64,000 bases of DNA from assembly GCF_000002995.4 (NCBI RefSeq), contig NW_025062478.1, positions 5,928,001 through 5,992,000 on the forward strand, written 5' to 3'. Below, in pieces: positions 36,365-49,900 of the stretch. Numbering within the stretch: the stretch's first letter is position 1; the number at the start of each line of letters is the position of its first letter. The DNA comes from Brugia malayi. Taxonomy: Eukaryota; Nematoda; Chromadorea; Rhabditida; Onchocercidae. Under the pieces are notes generated by a model. That model did no database searches. It had not been told where the DNA came from and was given only the letters and a program-made list of their open reading frames with translations. The position numbers and the translations under genes are program-made.

Positions 36365-39028
36365 ATATTAAATAATAAATATAATGGAACAACACTGCGA
36401 CCCCGTCTATGATCTCAAATAATTCACCATCATTTATCATTACAATTCGAACAGTTCGCATAAAGCAACATAAATTTTGGTATACTTTCGAATCATATAT
36501 TTGAAATTCTCTATTTTGACCTAAGATGAAACAATAATACTCACTCACGAATGCTCCGAATTCGAATATCAAAAAGCGAATGAATTCTTTAGTCCATACA
36601 GACAGAAATTTTTCTTGAAAATGTAAATAATATTGTTCACTGCAGAGTAGTTTACACAGATATTATACATCAATTTCAAGTATGAACTTCATATTAGTTA
36701 TTAAGAACAACAGTAATGTTAATAGCAAAACTTGTCTACTTATACTAAAAAACCTATTAAACGTATGCAAAAGCGGAATACCGGAAGACTTAGCTGACAT
36801 TTGCCACCGGAACGAGACTACATGTATCTTACATCGTGCAAATACAATTTTTGACAATCTTTTGCACTATTGCCTCGTTGTCTCGCTATTTTCTTTTTCT
36901 CGCTATTTTCTCTCGCCAAGTGCATTTGGATAGTTCTTACCAACTTTATCAGTCTGCCTTTCTTGATTCCAATATCGTTTTTTTTCATCCTCATTATCTT
37001 TTCGTATTTCCTCTCACGTCTTGTATATTTTCCGTGGTATCAGTCAGATTGAGTCTATGAACTATTGGGACGGATGATTACGTGTACGGATCACGTATAC
37101 TACTGCAGCTTAACTCTGAACCCAATATGACGTGTATTAAACTTCCTACAGGAATACAAATTATATGCACTGTGATTAGAAAAGATGAATACGTAGCAGA
37201 GACGTCGATCGTATAGTCATTTATTTGAAAAGGAATGAATCCAGTCGAGTGCGACATCCATTATGCAACAGTTTCCTGATCTGATTATCCTCAATGAGTC
37301 ATGACAATCTTTTTCTGGCAATTTGTTCAATTAAAAATTTTATACATCGGCACGAAAATGAGAACAAAATACATGCAGATGTACATTATCGTTAAAGAAT
37401 CTTCCGATTCTAAACAGCGGAAAGAATACAAAAGCCAAGTTCAGGACCTTTATTATGATCTTATGTTATAGTTCACGTTCTATTCGGCAGGACGTCATAA
37501 TTAGATTTTGATCTCTTGACCTGAATTATATATTTTCATATTTATCACCTAAAGCATAAGATTACATAATGCGAGTACATTTTGAGTACTTCGAGAAATA
37601 GTTAGATTATCATTAGATTTGTATAATTTAGTAATAAATAATTCAATCTACAATGACTTATTTGTTTATCTAATTAAAATTTAATCATTTAATATTCACA
37701 GATGACTAGGTTGTTTCCATTGAGTTTGTCGAAATCTTCTATGTCTAGGCGTCGAAATCTTCTATCAATAAATGGCTATCGGATCCGATAAAATGACCAG
37801 CCTATGACAGATTACTGTTGGAGTATTATGAATAATTGACTCTCAAAATCTTCAAACGAAACTAGTTTCGATTATCAAATTAGTGTTGTGTTATTCAGTC
37901 AGGAGTATCAATCGATAAACTTCTGTCTTACGTGAAACTTCACTTTACTCTTTGCACTTTTCTGAAGATCTATAAGTATTGTTTTGTTTAAAATTCGTTC
38001 AGTGAAGTGACAGGATGAACTAAAATTGTATATTCTTCTAATGATGATGTGCGGAAATGGTCCCCATAAATAGATTTCATTTGATAAGTGCATTCTTAAA
38101 TTGAAGGAACCCAACTGTTATTTAAGATTCTTAAATTCGAAGGAAACCCAACAGTTATTTAAAATTGTTTCCAAGTGATCATCCTAGAAATTTCCAGAAA
38201 TTAATTGTTCAAAATTTGAAATATTATGCAAATCATCCTCTTTACTTGTGCTGCTATGCTAACCATCTTTAGCATTTTTTTTCTTATTACAATGCATAAT
38301 AGCATTTATTAAAACAAAAAACTGGGAGTCAGAAAAACATCAATATTTCATGAAATTATATGAGATTAAAGAAAGATGTATTTGAATCAGAAAATCGTTG
38401 ATATAAATAACAAGCATGCGAATGTCCTGATCTCATATCTACCAAACCTTATCCGCTTAAACATTAGCGCCAATATTCTACCTAAGAATGCTGTCAAATC
38501 TAACTTGTGAAGCATGGAGGTGCAGTTTTTAGCTTTAATTCCCTAAGCAAAGTCATAGGGAATTTAGCCTTCGAACTTTTTTTTGCTTTAATTATGAAAT
38601 AAGAAAGACGTAAGTTTTGATTGGTTTTTAAAATATATTTGCTGACTAATGTTCAATAAAGAAAAGAATATATGTTGCAGTGAGTAAAAAGTTGTGAGTA
38701 ACCTAGAACGGTGCATAATACTAGTCATCGAATCGTTCTATTCATTTATTTATTAATCTCGTTTTTATTGCTTCATATGGGGCTATTACTTATTTCGAGG
38801 TTCGAGAAGATAGAGTTATTTATTACAATTACAAGCTATTTTGACAATGGTTAAGGTGATGAAGTAGATTCGGATAACAATAAAGAGAAACTAAACGGCA
38901 AGGAACTATAGAGAGCTGAAAGAATCAGTGGAAAGTAGAAAGTTTCTGAAAGAAAAGATAGATGAATTTAGAGGTGGAAAAAGTGATTTTGTCATTTAGA
39001 TAAACTAAAGAAACAGTCCAAATTATAT
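36365..39028. other. Intergenic region between divergent cul-5 and RRM gene
   Basis: AT-rich spacer holding both promoters. Overlapping open frames at 36663-37060 on both strands show no domain and probably arise by chance in a T/C-rich stretch. A two-copy tandem repeat lies at 38092-38163. Confidence 0.5.
38092..38163. repeat. Two-copy imperfect tandem repeat, unit about 35 bp
   Basis: Copies 38092-38126 and 38127-38163 share ATTCTTAAATT, GAAGGAA, CCCAAC and GTTATTTAA. They differ by two inserted bases and two substitutions or so. No function is evident. Confidence 0.8.
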
Positions 39029-40560
39029 ATGGAAGATACGAGCAGAAGACTGGAAATAGAATTGGAGGATGAGCGTGAAATGGAACGTTTACGTGAGACT
39101 ATCATTAATTCTGAACAGGAAATGACAGTTATTTGTAAGGCTGCACAAGATCAGTGGTTCGGAGTGATTAAAACTTGCAAGCATAGCGTTTATGTTAATA
39201 ATGTATGACTGAAATTTATGATTGAATTGTTTGAATTTTTGGTATTCAGCGTTTTTCTTTAGCCTTAAGCTTTTCCATCAACCAAAAATATTCCCTGTGT
39301 AGAGAAAATAACTTGGACTGATCTATCATCTTAATTTACGTTTTATTTTTTGGCATTCTTTAAACAACTACTAGTATTTCAAGTTATTCGGATTCCATCA
39401 GCAAAAAAACAGTTATAATTAATCTAATCAAAACAATAATTTGAATAATTTGTTCCTTGCATCATTTCGCATTCCAGCAACAACAAATGAAGCTTTTATG
39501 TAGACAATTTTATTAATCACAACTAAAATTGATTTAGCTTAAGTTGAGTAATTTGGCTACCATTAGAAGTTTTTTTTATCATTGTTATTCTATCAAGTGA
39601 GTTTAATCCTGAAATGACTCATAATTTTTAGCTTAACATAAGAACGAGCAAAAAAGAATTGGAAGATCATTTTGCAAGTTGTGGTACCATCATAATTATT
39701 GAATTTTGTAAGGATACAGTTACTAATCGTTGTATTGGGTGAGCTATCATTATTATTATCATAATTCGTGATTTCGTTATATTTCTGGTTGTTATATTTA
39801 CTACCAAATCACTATCCATTGCTTAATGATTCATCAGCTCAGCACATGGGCTTAAAGTCTAAAAGAGCTTGGAAATTCTTAAATTCCAGAAAATGTAGAA
39901 GTCCTTTCAAAATTTGAGTTGGAATGACCATAATAATTAGTTGCTTTTTCAGAATGAACTCTGCTAGGATAGAATTCAAAGATATAGCTGCCAAATTAAA
40001 AGCAATGGATCTTGCAGGCACATTTTTAAAGGGTAGTAAAATTGATGTTAGTTCATTTTTTTTCTTCGAAAAATAACATTGGAATTGAATCAGCGAAATA
40101 ACAAAACATCAAGACTTGTATTATCTATTTTTTAAATTGCAAAATTCCTCCCTAGGACAGGTGACCAAAGTAAGACAGGCATACTGTAAACCGAAAGATG
40201 TCAAACTAAGCGACAATTCCTTGATCATATTACTTAAAATTAATAAATGCTTAAATTAAAAATGTAAACACGAATGCTTATGCAGCTACTGACCATCAGA
40301 TCATATTATCAGTAATAATGATAATAGGACTTTTTTCTGCGGACATGAACAAGGAATACTGTTTTAAGCGTCTAGATTTTAAAAAAATTAAAATTTATTA
40401 CATAAAAAGTGATGGTCGACTAATCTGACACAGCTAGCTGGACAATTGATTCGATTTAATGGCAATGGTAACAAACATATAGGTAACAAGTGTTCCTGCT
40501 CCGGTAGCGCGTTATAGAAGACGTTACTCTCGCTGTAGACGGTTTAATTGCCATCGTTAG
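39029..40560 (+). CDS. Divergent PABPN1/PABP-2-like RRM protein
   Basis: Resembles nuclear poly(A)-binding protein 2 (PABPN1), which binds poly(A) tails and stimulates poly(A) polymerase. Exons 39029-39202, 39632-39738, 39953-40046 and 40483-40560 join in phase with canonical GT-AG sites to give 150 aa. An in-frame TGA at 38984-38986 precedes the ATG. Residues 1-40 are an acidic, charged coiled-coil like that of PABPN1. A single RRM follows. RNP2 reads VYVNNL; then KKELEDHFASCGTI, matching the PABPN1 AEELEAHFHGCGSV segment; then CKDTVTNRCIG. The C-terminus is short and Arg/Tyr-rich (ARYRRRYSRCRR), a reduced version of the PABPN1 RGR tail. RNP1, KGFAYIEF in PABPN1, reads MNSARIEF here, so both RNA-stacking aromatics are absent. 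It is shorter than PABPN1 and is probably a paralogue, not the housekeeping copy. Confidence 0.75.
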
Positions 40561-43500
40561 TAGTGAGTGGTAGTATTATCGTATATCAGGTTAGTTATAT
40601 ATTAAGATTTGCTAATTTTGAGAATTCAGAGCAAAGGTTTGGAATCAACTATTTTACCTTGGGTGTGATAGATAAAGTTAATAATATACAACAAATAAAG
40701 CTAATAACATCTTTTGCAGATTTCACCTGAAATTAATTTCCATATGGATATGTTGCTAAAACTATTTATTTCGAACAAATAGTTATAATTTAAAATATTT
40801 TTTCAAATTTCTACCTGTAATGGATAAATCAGAGAGAAGGAAAATCTTATTTTTTTATATATTATTTTTAGAAATACTTTTTTTTCTTCCTTAAACTTTT
40901 ACGGGATTTTGCCAATAACTAAACTGAGTAGCAGAAAAGTTAGATGAAGTATTATTTTTAAATGTAATCCTGTGGAATTCTCTTTGCTTCTCTCTTATAT
41001 ATTACATGCTTATATTTTCTATATTTCTTGTATTTTAACTAAGAAAGTCTGAAAGGAACAATACCTTAAGAATTGCATGAGATAATGTCTGGTTTTAGTA
41101 GCAGTACTGTTGAAACTATCCCATACTTCCCTTCCTTTTGTCAGTAACAGATATGCTTTCTGTCATTCTTTCAGAATGCTGTAAAAATTCGTTAAAGCTT
41201 TTCTTAATTAAAGGAAAAAGAAACAAAAACAAAAGTTTTTCTGTAGTCAGATATTTCTCTTAGTATGACATTGACAAATGACCACACTTATAATAGTGTT
41301 ATTGTTATTTTACTATGCAAATGGCTTTAATTATTACAATTTCTAATTGCTTTAAAGATATCAAGCTTTTTTGTAAATTTCGGTTTTAAATCATGAAAAT
41401 TGTAATTAAAAAAATAGATTTTCATTATTTTTTCGTTTCTCGTTTTATTCATAACTTCCTGATTTAGTATTTTTAATAGTGGAATTGAAAAGAATTGTTT
41501 CAAATTTGTCATGTGGTTTTGGAAAAGTTACGGTTTTATTATCGAATTTTAAAAGCACAACCTACTGATCTCAATTTTCAAATAAAATTAAAGGCTATAT
41601 AATAACTTCTTTGAATAGCTTTTTCCATCAGTGTGTGCTCGTTTTTTCATCAAATTATATTTCGTAGAAAAATAGAGGGTAAGGGGAAAAAATTTTTTCT
41701 ACTAGAAAATATAATGAAAATCTAAAATGAAAATGTGTAGGACAAATATTGGAATGAAAATTCTCGTAGATAAATACAGTTGATAAATACATAATTAGGA
41801 ATAATCATGGAATTAAATTAACAATTAAATGACCACCCCTAGAACATCAGTTGAAATATAATCTCATAGATCTTTTTTGTTGGTAATATAAAACAGAATT
41901 TAATCCCGAAGGTTATGAAACATTCATCAATTCATGTTTTTTTAGCAAACAATAGAACATTTTTCATAAAGTCGTAATCCACGGGAAGAGTCTCAACTAT
42001 CAAGTCAGTGAATATTTATTCAGATAGAGAAAGAATTAGTCCCTACCAATTGTCTGTCATCTATTTCATTCTTCATTTAATAAATTCATAACATTGCAAC
42101 TCACTGATAAGTTTACACGTAATCAGATGTAGTTGAATAACAATAATCAGACAAAATGAAACATCGTTCCATATTAAAATCACTCTACTTTTGATTAATT
42201 CTATGAGTTATTATTAAGATCCCGAAGGGTGCTCATTATGAAAATGAATACTATAAAATTATCACGAATGAAGGAGAAAATATTTCATTTGTACTGCAAA
42301 CTTTCATATAAAAAGAAGTGACGTTTTCCAAATATTTTTTATTGAAGGAATTTGATGTACTATAAATTGTGAATAAGCATCAATTCTAGATCGTCCAGCT
42401 TTATTTCAAACATCTTGTCAAGCCAAAAAGTCCAGCATAAAGAAATATTTGACACTACTGCGAGAGAGAAACTGAAAAGAAAAAAATGAAGGCAAAAAAT
42501 GAAGCAGAGAAAATATGGTGAAGATTGCCAACTCAAGATTTTATTCTGCTGCCAATATTTTAGTTCATTTCAGACTTTTACTTCACAACAGCTATTTCAA
42601 ATGAGATTTGAAACTTTATCTTCATTGAAATGAGTTCTATTAACATTCTCCGGTTATTCAAAATTTCTATCTTTTCTCCTCCTTTTCACTTCAGTTCACC
42701 TTTCCGTTTCACTTTCGTAGTAAACTGTTCTTGAAAATTGCGAAATGGTAGATGTGCAACAAACTTGTAACTAATCAAAGTGTATTATACAGCTCATTAT
42801 TGTTAAAATAAATACAATCATTTCCCATGCTTCAATATATATAATTCAAATATCCCATTTTCTGTTTAGGGCTTGAAAAAATTATTCATTGCTGCTTAAT
42901 TTGAATTTAAAAGGAACAAAAAAATTCCGAAAATTCGCAATTACTTATGGAGTGGGAGTTGCAGGGATTCAGTTCACAATTCATTACAGTTAGGTAATAT
43001 TATTAAAAAATTGATTGGGCCGTTAAGGTTGATATTTTCAGTTAGGCTGTGGAATTTGAGTGCTTTTGGAAAAGATTTTACAAAAACTCCAGAAATATGA
43101 AAAATTAAGTGAGTGAAACTATTTAAATTTAGCAATTCTTACATTTAAGTACTTTTACTTTGAAAAACTGCTCATTTTAAATAATTATCTCCATAGCGCA
43201 TCTCCTAAGTAATTATAGACATGTATTTTTTCTTAACCTTGGTTTGAACTAAAGTTGGTGTTTGGAACTATTCATAGGATAAAATGAATATTAAAATATA
43301 ATAAGTTCAAGTTGCCAGATAGGCTGTTGGGAAAGTGCACTCTATGTCTTTGAAATTGTGTATCACTTCGAGCATATCGAGAGTTCGATTCTGATGTCTT
43401 TTCTAATTTTGCAGTCAAAAAAATGAAAGCACATATTGCGATAAATCTCTAAATCCTGTGAACTAGTTTTTAGAACGAAACGAAAGAGTAGATTTTTATC

Positions 43501-44084
43501 GCTGCTTTTGCAATCCTTTTTTCAGATATTTTCAAAGTTGTCATTTCAGATGGTGAGGGGTAGATCCAACTTCAAATTTTTTTTCCTTATTCCATGCACT
43601 CAAACATAGAATTAGATAAGAATTAAAATTAAATTATACCTTGAACAAGATAAAACGCTTCAAATCAGTTGAAGAGTTTAAGAAATGAAAAAGCTCGTTG
43701 ACAGTGAATATTTTCCTAAAAAAGCTAATTGACTTAAGTTGTCATTTAAACTTCGCTCTTTAGAGCTCAATCTTTCTGATAAATTTAACAGTTCTTTTAT
43801 TCTACTATTGCTATTACTACTACTACAGTTCTATGATAATTAAGGAAAAAGCTGATTCTAAATAGAGAGAAAAGAACTAATCGAGGAGGTTGTTGCGGCG
43901 ATAACTGGAGCTAAGTAAGGTGAGATGTACACTTGGATTACCACCAGCAAGACCGAGTGCTCTTTCAGCTGATTTTAGTCTTAACTTTTACTTATTCTGT
44001 CTGTCCAACCATTTCTTTCTGCTATTTCTCCCACTACTGGCTAACATAGATCTTAGCTTATTGATAATTTTGTGTGACACTATC

Positions 44085-44123
44085 ATGTATGTATGTTCAT
44101 GTGTATGTGTGTGTGTGTATGTT
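44085..44123. repeat. TG/TGTA microsatellite
   Basis: An interrupted ATGTATGT/TGTGTG tract in the gene-poor region. It accounts for the Val/Cys/Tyr-rich open frames across it. Confidence 0.8.
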
Positions 44124-45255
44124 ATGCTTAGGATCTTCATACACCTCTGTTTTTCGAGGTGATTCACCTAATCCAATAAAGTTACTTCACGTGTTTCTGT
44201 TGTTCATAAATTTTACTTCCAAAATGAATGTTTTATTTATCATTATTGGCACTGATAACTTTTATGAAGTAAGAAATTTTAAGAGATTCCTTTCTAACGT
44301 TTTCCAACAAAGCATGATAAGTTTTGGTAATGTTATTGCAAATTAAGGTATTTTTTCCACTTTGTTTTTCCCTTCTACATCTAATATTACAACATTTAAT
44401 TCTTTTCTTATCACATTCTTAATACTATTCAATACTAAATGTTTCTTGAAAATGACAAGGTAGCCGTAAAAAAGTACTTTCGAAGCTGGGATTTTCTGAT
44501 TAATATCTTACGGATACTTTTTTCAAACTTTCGATTGACTGAAAAAAAAATTATTACGTTACATTTTTTCTCAAAGTATCATTATTGATCTGTCATATCT
44601 GGTCATTTCTTAAATTCTTTTCCCACTTTTCTCTCTCCTTTTACTTTGATATTTTCTTCAATAAACAATAACTTTGCCTTTTCACTTTCTAATCGTTCAG
44701 AATAACCCACAGTTATCTACCAGAAATCACAATACTAAACATATGCTTCAGAAAATGGTCTAATGAGAAGTGATACACACTGATTAGGCTATCTTTAGTC
44801 ATTGATTTTTCATATCTCCAGGATTTTTGATGGACTTATGAGAGAAGAGTAATTCTACTAATGATGTGCATTGCATTCCATTACACAAATAGTTTTCGGA
44901 AGAAACTATGTTTTTCTTTTTTTTAAATTAAATAATTTTATCATTACTGAAGAAGGCAAAAGAAGATAAAATAAGGTGATGTAAAAAAGTTTGTTTATTC
45001 AACGCTGGAGATGTTGAAAGGTCAATGATGATGAACTGGGATATAAGAGGTAGAATTGAGTTTAGATACTGTATCTCAGATGAAGATGAAAAGTTCATTT
45101 AACTTCTCAACGAATATTTCGGCTTTTCCACTTTTATTTTATAGGTTTATTCCAAATCAGTCTGCTACAATTTACAAAGCTTATGTTGACATCATTCTAA
45201 TGATTGTTGACACTAGCACATCCAATACATATAAGATGAAAAGATTTCTTTATGC

Positions 45256-45294
45256 CTATGTATATATTCGTGTATGTATGTATGTGTATGTATT
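45256..45294. repeat. TGTA tetranucleotide microsatellite
   Basis: A GTATGTATGTATGT-type run, interrupted. Simple sequence only. Confidence 0.75.
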
Positions 45295-46734
45295 TGGATT
45301 TATTAGTTCTCAAATTAATTTTATTTTCAAACTGTTATATCGATATTATGCTAATGAAATGCCAATATAATAGTTTAAAGGCAAGGTATCCTCGATGAGT
45401 TCACATCATTTTAAGCGTTATTATTGTGTCAACTAATCGATTTTACTCCTCAACGAAATTGAGAAATAAAGTTTTATATTTCTTTATGCATGTCAGAGGG
45501 TTTTTGGCTAATGTCCGATGCAAGGCTATTACTCGTACTTAAAAGGCTTAAAAATACGTATTGTCCAAAATTAATTGAAATTTTTTTTTTCATGCTCGAT
45601 GTAGTGAAGTGCTGTTTCAGAGAGCAATGTTTGGCCCTGCACAGGACATAAATTAATAATGTTGCCTAAGTACTATCACCAGTTGGATAATTTGTTTGCA
45701 AATGTTTAACAACTAAATATTTTTTGTCACCAAATATCGGATACTACTCATTATACGTAATGAATAATTTTGTATAGAACTAATATTTAAATTATTTGGA
45801 CTTCATAAATACATTTGCTTATATTTGGAAACATTTAGTTTGTTTCACAATGCATAACAATTTGATTCTGCTAAGTTTTTCATAAAACAACAACAAATCG
45901 CTATCGCTTCTTTTTAAATTTGTTTCTACCATTAGAAGATAGTCATCAATCATCACTAATTAGCTGATCATTAATAATTTAAGAAAGTAATAGATTTGAT
46001 GCTTTTGATGCTTGCATGAGAAAGAAAAATATTGAAAGAGGAAAAAAAATTAAAAAAATAACAGAAAAAAAGAAATAACTTTTATGAGCGTTTGAATTGA
46101 TTTTAATATCGATTTACTGGAAAGGCTCGCATACGATTTTTATTATCTTTATATTTTTGTTTTTATTGTAAATTCTAAGCGTCTTGAGAGAGAAATTAAG
46201 ATGTTGCAGAATATGTAAAAGTATACAACAGAGCTAATTGTTAGCATACGCAATCCGAATGTAAGCGAAGTATGACTTGAAATAGATCATCTCGAGGAGA
46301 TGTCTCTGTTTTAGAATAATTTAATCTATGAAAACTTCTTTGTAAAATACATAATACATACAATAAGTTGATTAATGAGAACTGATAAGAACTAAACGAA
46401 GTATTTGTTAACCTTGCCAATCTGTTTCCTTTCTGCATTAGTGTTTATGACCATTAATATTACAAAATACTTTAATCTTTATTTTTAATAATAGTATGCA
46501 CATGTGAGATAACAGATTTTAGATTTACACAGGTTGCTGTGAATGGTGTATAACACTTCCTCCTGCAGCAATTTTTCAGCAATTTCAATCTAGTACATCT
46601 TGTGGTATCATCTCATAAACAACTACTTGTGATTAAGGATATGAACCAGAATTGGTTGAACATGGTTCAAGCAGACCTTCTCTACTTATTTGTTGGAATT
46701 CATGAGCCAAGTTAACACCAACAATCATTTTTTG

Positions 46735-46920
46735 TAGCCAATTAATTGGCTATAAATTATATCTGACTTCTTTTTTCTTTCTGTTCAACACGATCTCCAC
46801 ATGATGAAAATGACCTCATTAGTGTCTATGCAATACGGCATAAACCTAATAATTCAACAAAAGGGAAATTGATGAGACTGATGGGAAAAAAGAAGTTAAG
46901 TATGATTTATAGCCAATTAA
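46735..46920. repeat. Palindrome and 35-bp imperfect inverted repeat
   Basis: TAGCCAATTAATTGGCTA at 46735-46752 is a perfect 18-bp palindrome. The arm 46742-46776 is inverted at 46886-46920 with 31 of 35 positions matching, around a 109-bp spacer. A related AAAAGGGAAA(T/G)TGATGAGA sequence occurs as a direct repeat at about 46859-46877 and 46923-46941. This could be a miniature inverted-repeat element, but no target-site duplication was identified. Confidence 0.75.
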
Positions 46921-49900
46921 ATAAAAGGGAAAGTGATGAGATTTATTCAGACTATTTCAATTTATAGCAAAAGATAAATCCGATTATAAATCGATTTGTT
47001 TTCCTGTCAGTTTATTTTCAAGTAAAGCTTGAAATGGTTTATTCCAATTTTGTAGAATTGAAGTTGTTTTTGATTATTTACATGCTTGTAAACGGAAGAG
47101 TCCATGAGACGATCTTTCCCTGTCCAATTCTTTCATTCCTTTTTTTCGTCCATTTCTTCTCCTGTTTTTATCTTGCACTAATCTCTTCCATGATCTATCC
47201 AGTTACTGCTTTTTTAAATTGTCATATGACACTACTGTATGGGAGCGGTAATTTATTCCTCTCAAAATTAGTTACATTAGCTTTAAGTCTTTTTTGAACA
47301 TCCTGTAATATAATGAAGCATTTAAGATATCACTATAAACTCTGTCGACTGACGGGACTTTAAATATAAATGCTTATTCTTCGTTTCTTATAACAAGAAT
47401 ATGCAAATTTTACGATCGTTTGCTGCTATTTAGGGAATGCATTAGCAATGGATGATAAGAGCTCGAACAGTTATGGTTTATATCTAGTTGATGGACATCA
47501 GGTGTTTTGGAATTGTTAATTCATTAAGTGTTAAACTGTCAAATAAGATTTAATATTCCTTTTAGCTTATATTAGCTAATGAAGAACTATTCGAATACGA
47601 CAAAAACTTTAAATTATTATTTTGCATATAAAAGGAACACAATTATCAGCAATTATTTATAGAAATTGGAATGAAGTAACGAGAATATTTTGAACCAGTA
47701 ATTTGATTGACTATTTTAGAATGGTCATTAAGCCATCACAATGATTGCTTTTTAAGCATAAATCTGAAGTATGAAATTGCCAATGTATAAAAATGTATGG
47801 GATGGTGTGGTGTTATAAGTAGGATAGTCATAGTTATTTACTATAAGAAATAAGAATATCAAAGTATAAAGTAGTAGTTATTACTACAATGTAAAATTTT
47901 AATTTGTTCAAGACACAACCGTTTAGGCTTATAGCAAATTAAAATTTAGCATATCCATTAATTAGTGTGACTGATTCATTTTGTTTTGTTTTCTTCATAT
48001 ACAATAGCTTTTGCCGGTTTTCCAACATTATCTCTTACACTTATATTAAATAATTAGGAGTTTTAGCGTGAATCTCACGTTCTGTCATTTAAATCTTATA
48101 TCTGCAAATTCTAAACTCGAAAAAGTATATGAAATCAGAAAACTATTGCAGAGGAAATAGATTTTATTTGAAACAGATTTTGTTTTTGTTTTCATTATTC
48201 ATTTCTTTATTTATTTTATGCGCTTTTATGTTTATAACAAAAATATGTTTATGACAAAAAACAGAGAAGAATAGGAAAAGTAAAGGTGTAATTTACATCA
48301 TCTACCGTATTCGTAACATCATTGATATTCAATTTTTTTACTATATTTTTTGCGAATATTTTTAAGATACCGTAAATTTGACTGGCATACTAATGTCAAT
48401 AGGCTTAAAATGTGTTCCCACGAGGCTATCACCATGATCTCTTTTGGTTTTTATCAAAATATCGTTTTCAGTTATAGCGAAATGTTGTTTTTGTTGTTCC
48501 TAAATGTGATGTTTGGTCGTTTAGACTTTCAGATAACATAGTCTTTACAGCATTTTACAGCACATTCGATGAATTACACAGCCAAGAACGTAAAAATTTG
48601 ATGCCTTAAAATGTTCTCTAAAATTTTTTAGTAGAAAGTGCAGTATTGCAGTGATGTAAATCTGATAAGCGACATACTTCGGTTTTTTCATTAAACAATG
48701 AATAGCGAATGTTCTGGTTTTGTAATGAGGGACTGATACTGCACTTTAGAGAAATGAGCGTTCGTTTTCAATTTCATATTAATTCATCTTTTGCTCTCTT
48801 AATTTATTAATTATGCATAGTTAAATTTACATATTGTAATAGTTTTCTTTAGGCAATATTTCTCTCTTCATTTAATTCCTTTAACTTTAGAAAGAATTAA
48901 GTGGTGGTAGATAAAATTTTGGGAAATTCCATCGTCTTGGCTGTTCACTTATTTAAAATATTCTATTGTCAAATAAAATGAGATTCCACCACAAATTAAC
49001 CTAGTTTTAAGTCATATATGCCACCTCTTTTTCGTCTTATTGGATGTTTTAGTAAGTTTCTATTCAATTTATATGTGTTTGAAGAAAGTATAATCTCATT
49101 TGATTTAGATCGATTTATGATCCGTAAATTGCAATGATTATTGCTTATGGTAAAAACAAAGGCCACTCACTTACTAACTGCTACGTTAATTAGATAATGT
49201 TCAGAAAATGAAGCTTTAATTCCAATTTTTTTGCTACTAATTCATACAATCGAGAAACAATTCATCCGCTAATTTATTTTTATATTTTTATTGATATAAT
49301 TTATTTTTATTACATGATGTCTGCAATAGTACTTCATGCTTTTCCTAAAAATAAATTTATGTTTGTAATCTTTAAGATCTAACGAGAAAGAAGAATGAAT
49401 TTAAAAAAAAGCAAACTTATATAGAAAGACCTGAAAATAATTTGATTTTTTATAATACTTTAAAATAATTTAAAGTATTTCTTTGGAGAAAAGAATCTAT
49501 TAATGTTTCTTACAAGGAAATCATTTAAATTAACAAATAATGAGGCCGGAAATTAAGTATGAGAGGGGAAAAAAGAAGTAAATGTAGATTAAGATAGAAG
49601 AAATAGAAAATACTTTTTCACCAAATTAGTCATATCTGTTGCGATAATAGACTCTTATTATGATCATGCAAATGTATGATCAAGTTAATGTTAGTCGATA
49701 TATCGCCAAGTTGTTATCACTGATTTAAAACTCATCTTTAAAATGTTTTTAATAAGCTTCTAATGAGATAAGCATCTAATAAAATGACATCAGTCCATTG
49801 TGGTATACTGTTTTTATAGTTTCATTTATGCAGTTTTAGTGTGTGCTCATTTTTTTTTAAATTTAAATTTAAGTTAAATGTAGAAATACTAATAGCTTTT

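Noticed and set aside
36663..37060. Overlapping open frames on both strands, some Cys-containing
   Set aside because: Three frames are open at once in a T/C-rich stretch. There is no domain, splice partner or similarity I recognise.
29696..40560. Idea that cul-5, dre-1 and neighbours form a ubiquitin-ligase gene cluster or operon
   Set aside because: They lie on opposite strands with kilobase spacers and other genes between them. FBXO11 works with CUL1, not CUL5, in known systems.
43318..43410. tRNA-like stretch with a GAGTTCGATTCT T-loop motif
   Set aside because: The T-stem pairs at only about two positions, and no acceptor stem or anticodon arm forms. It is not a tRNA and only weakly suggests a decayed one.
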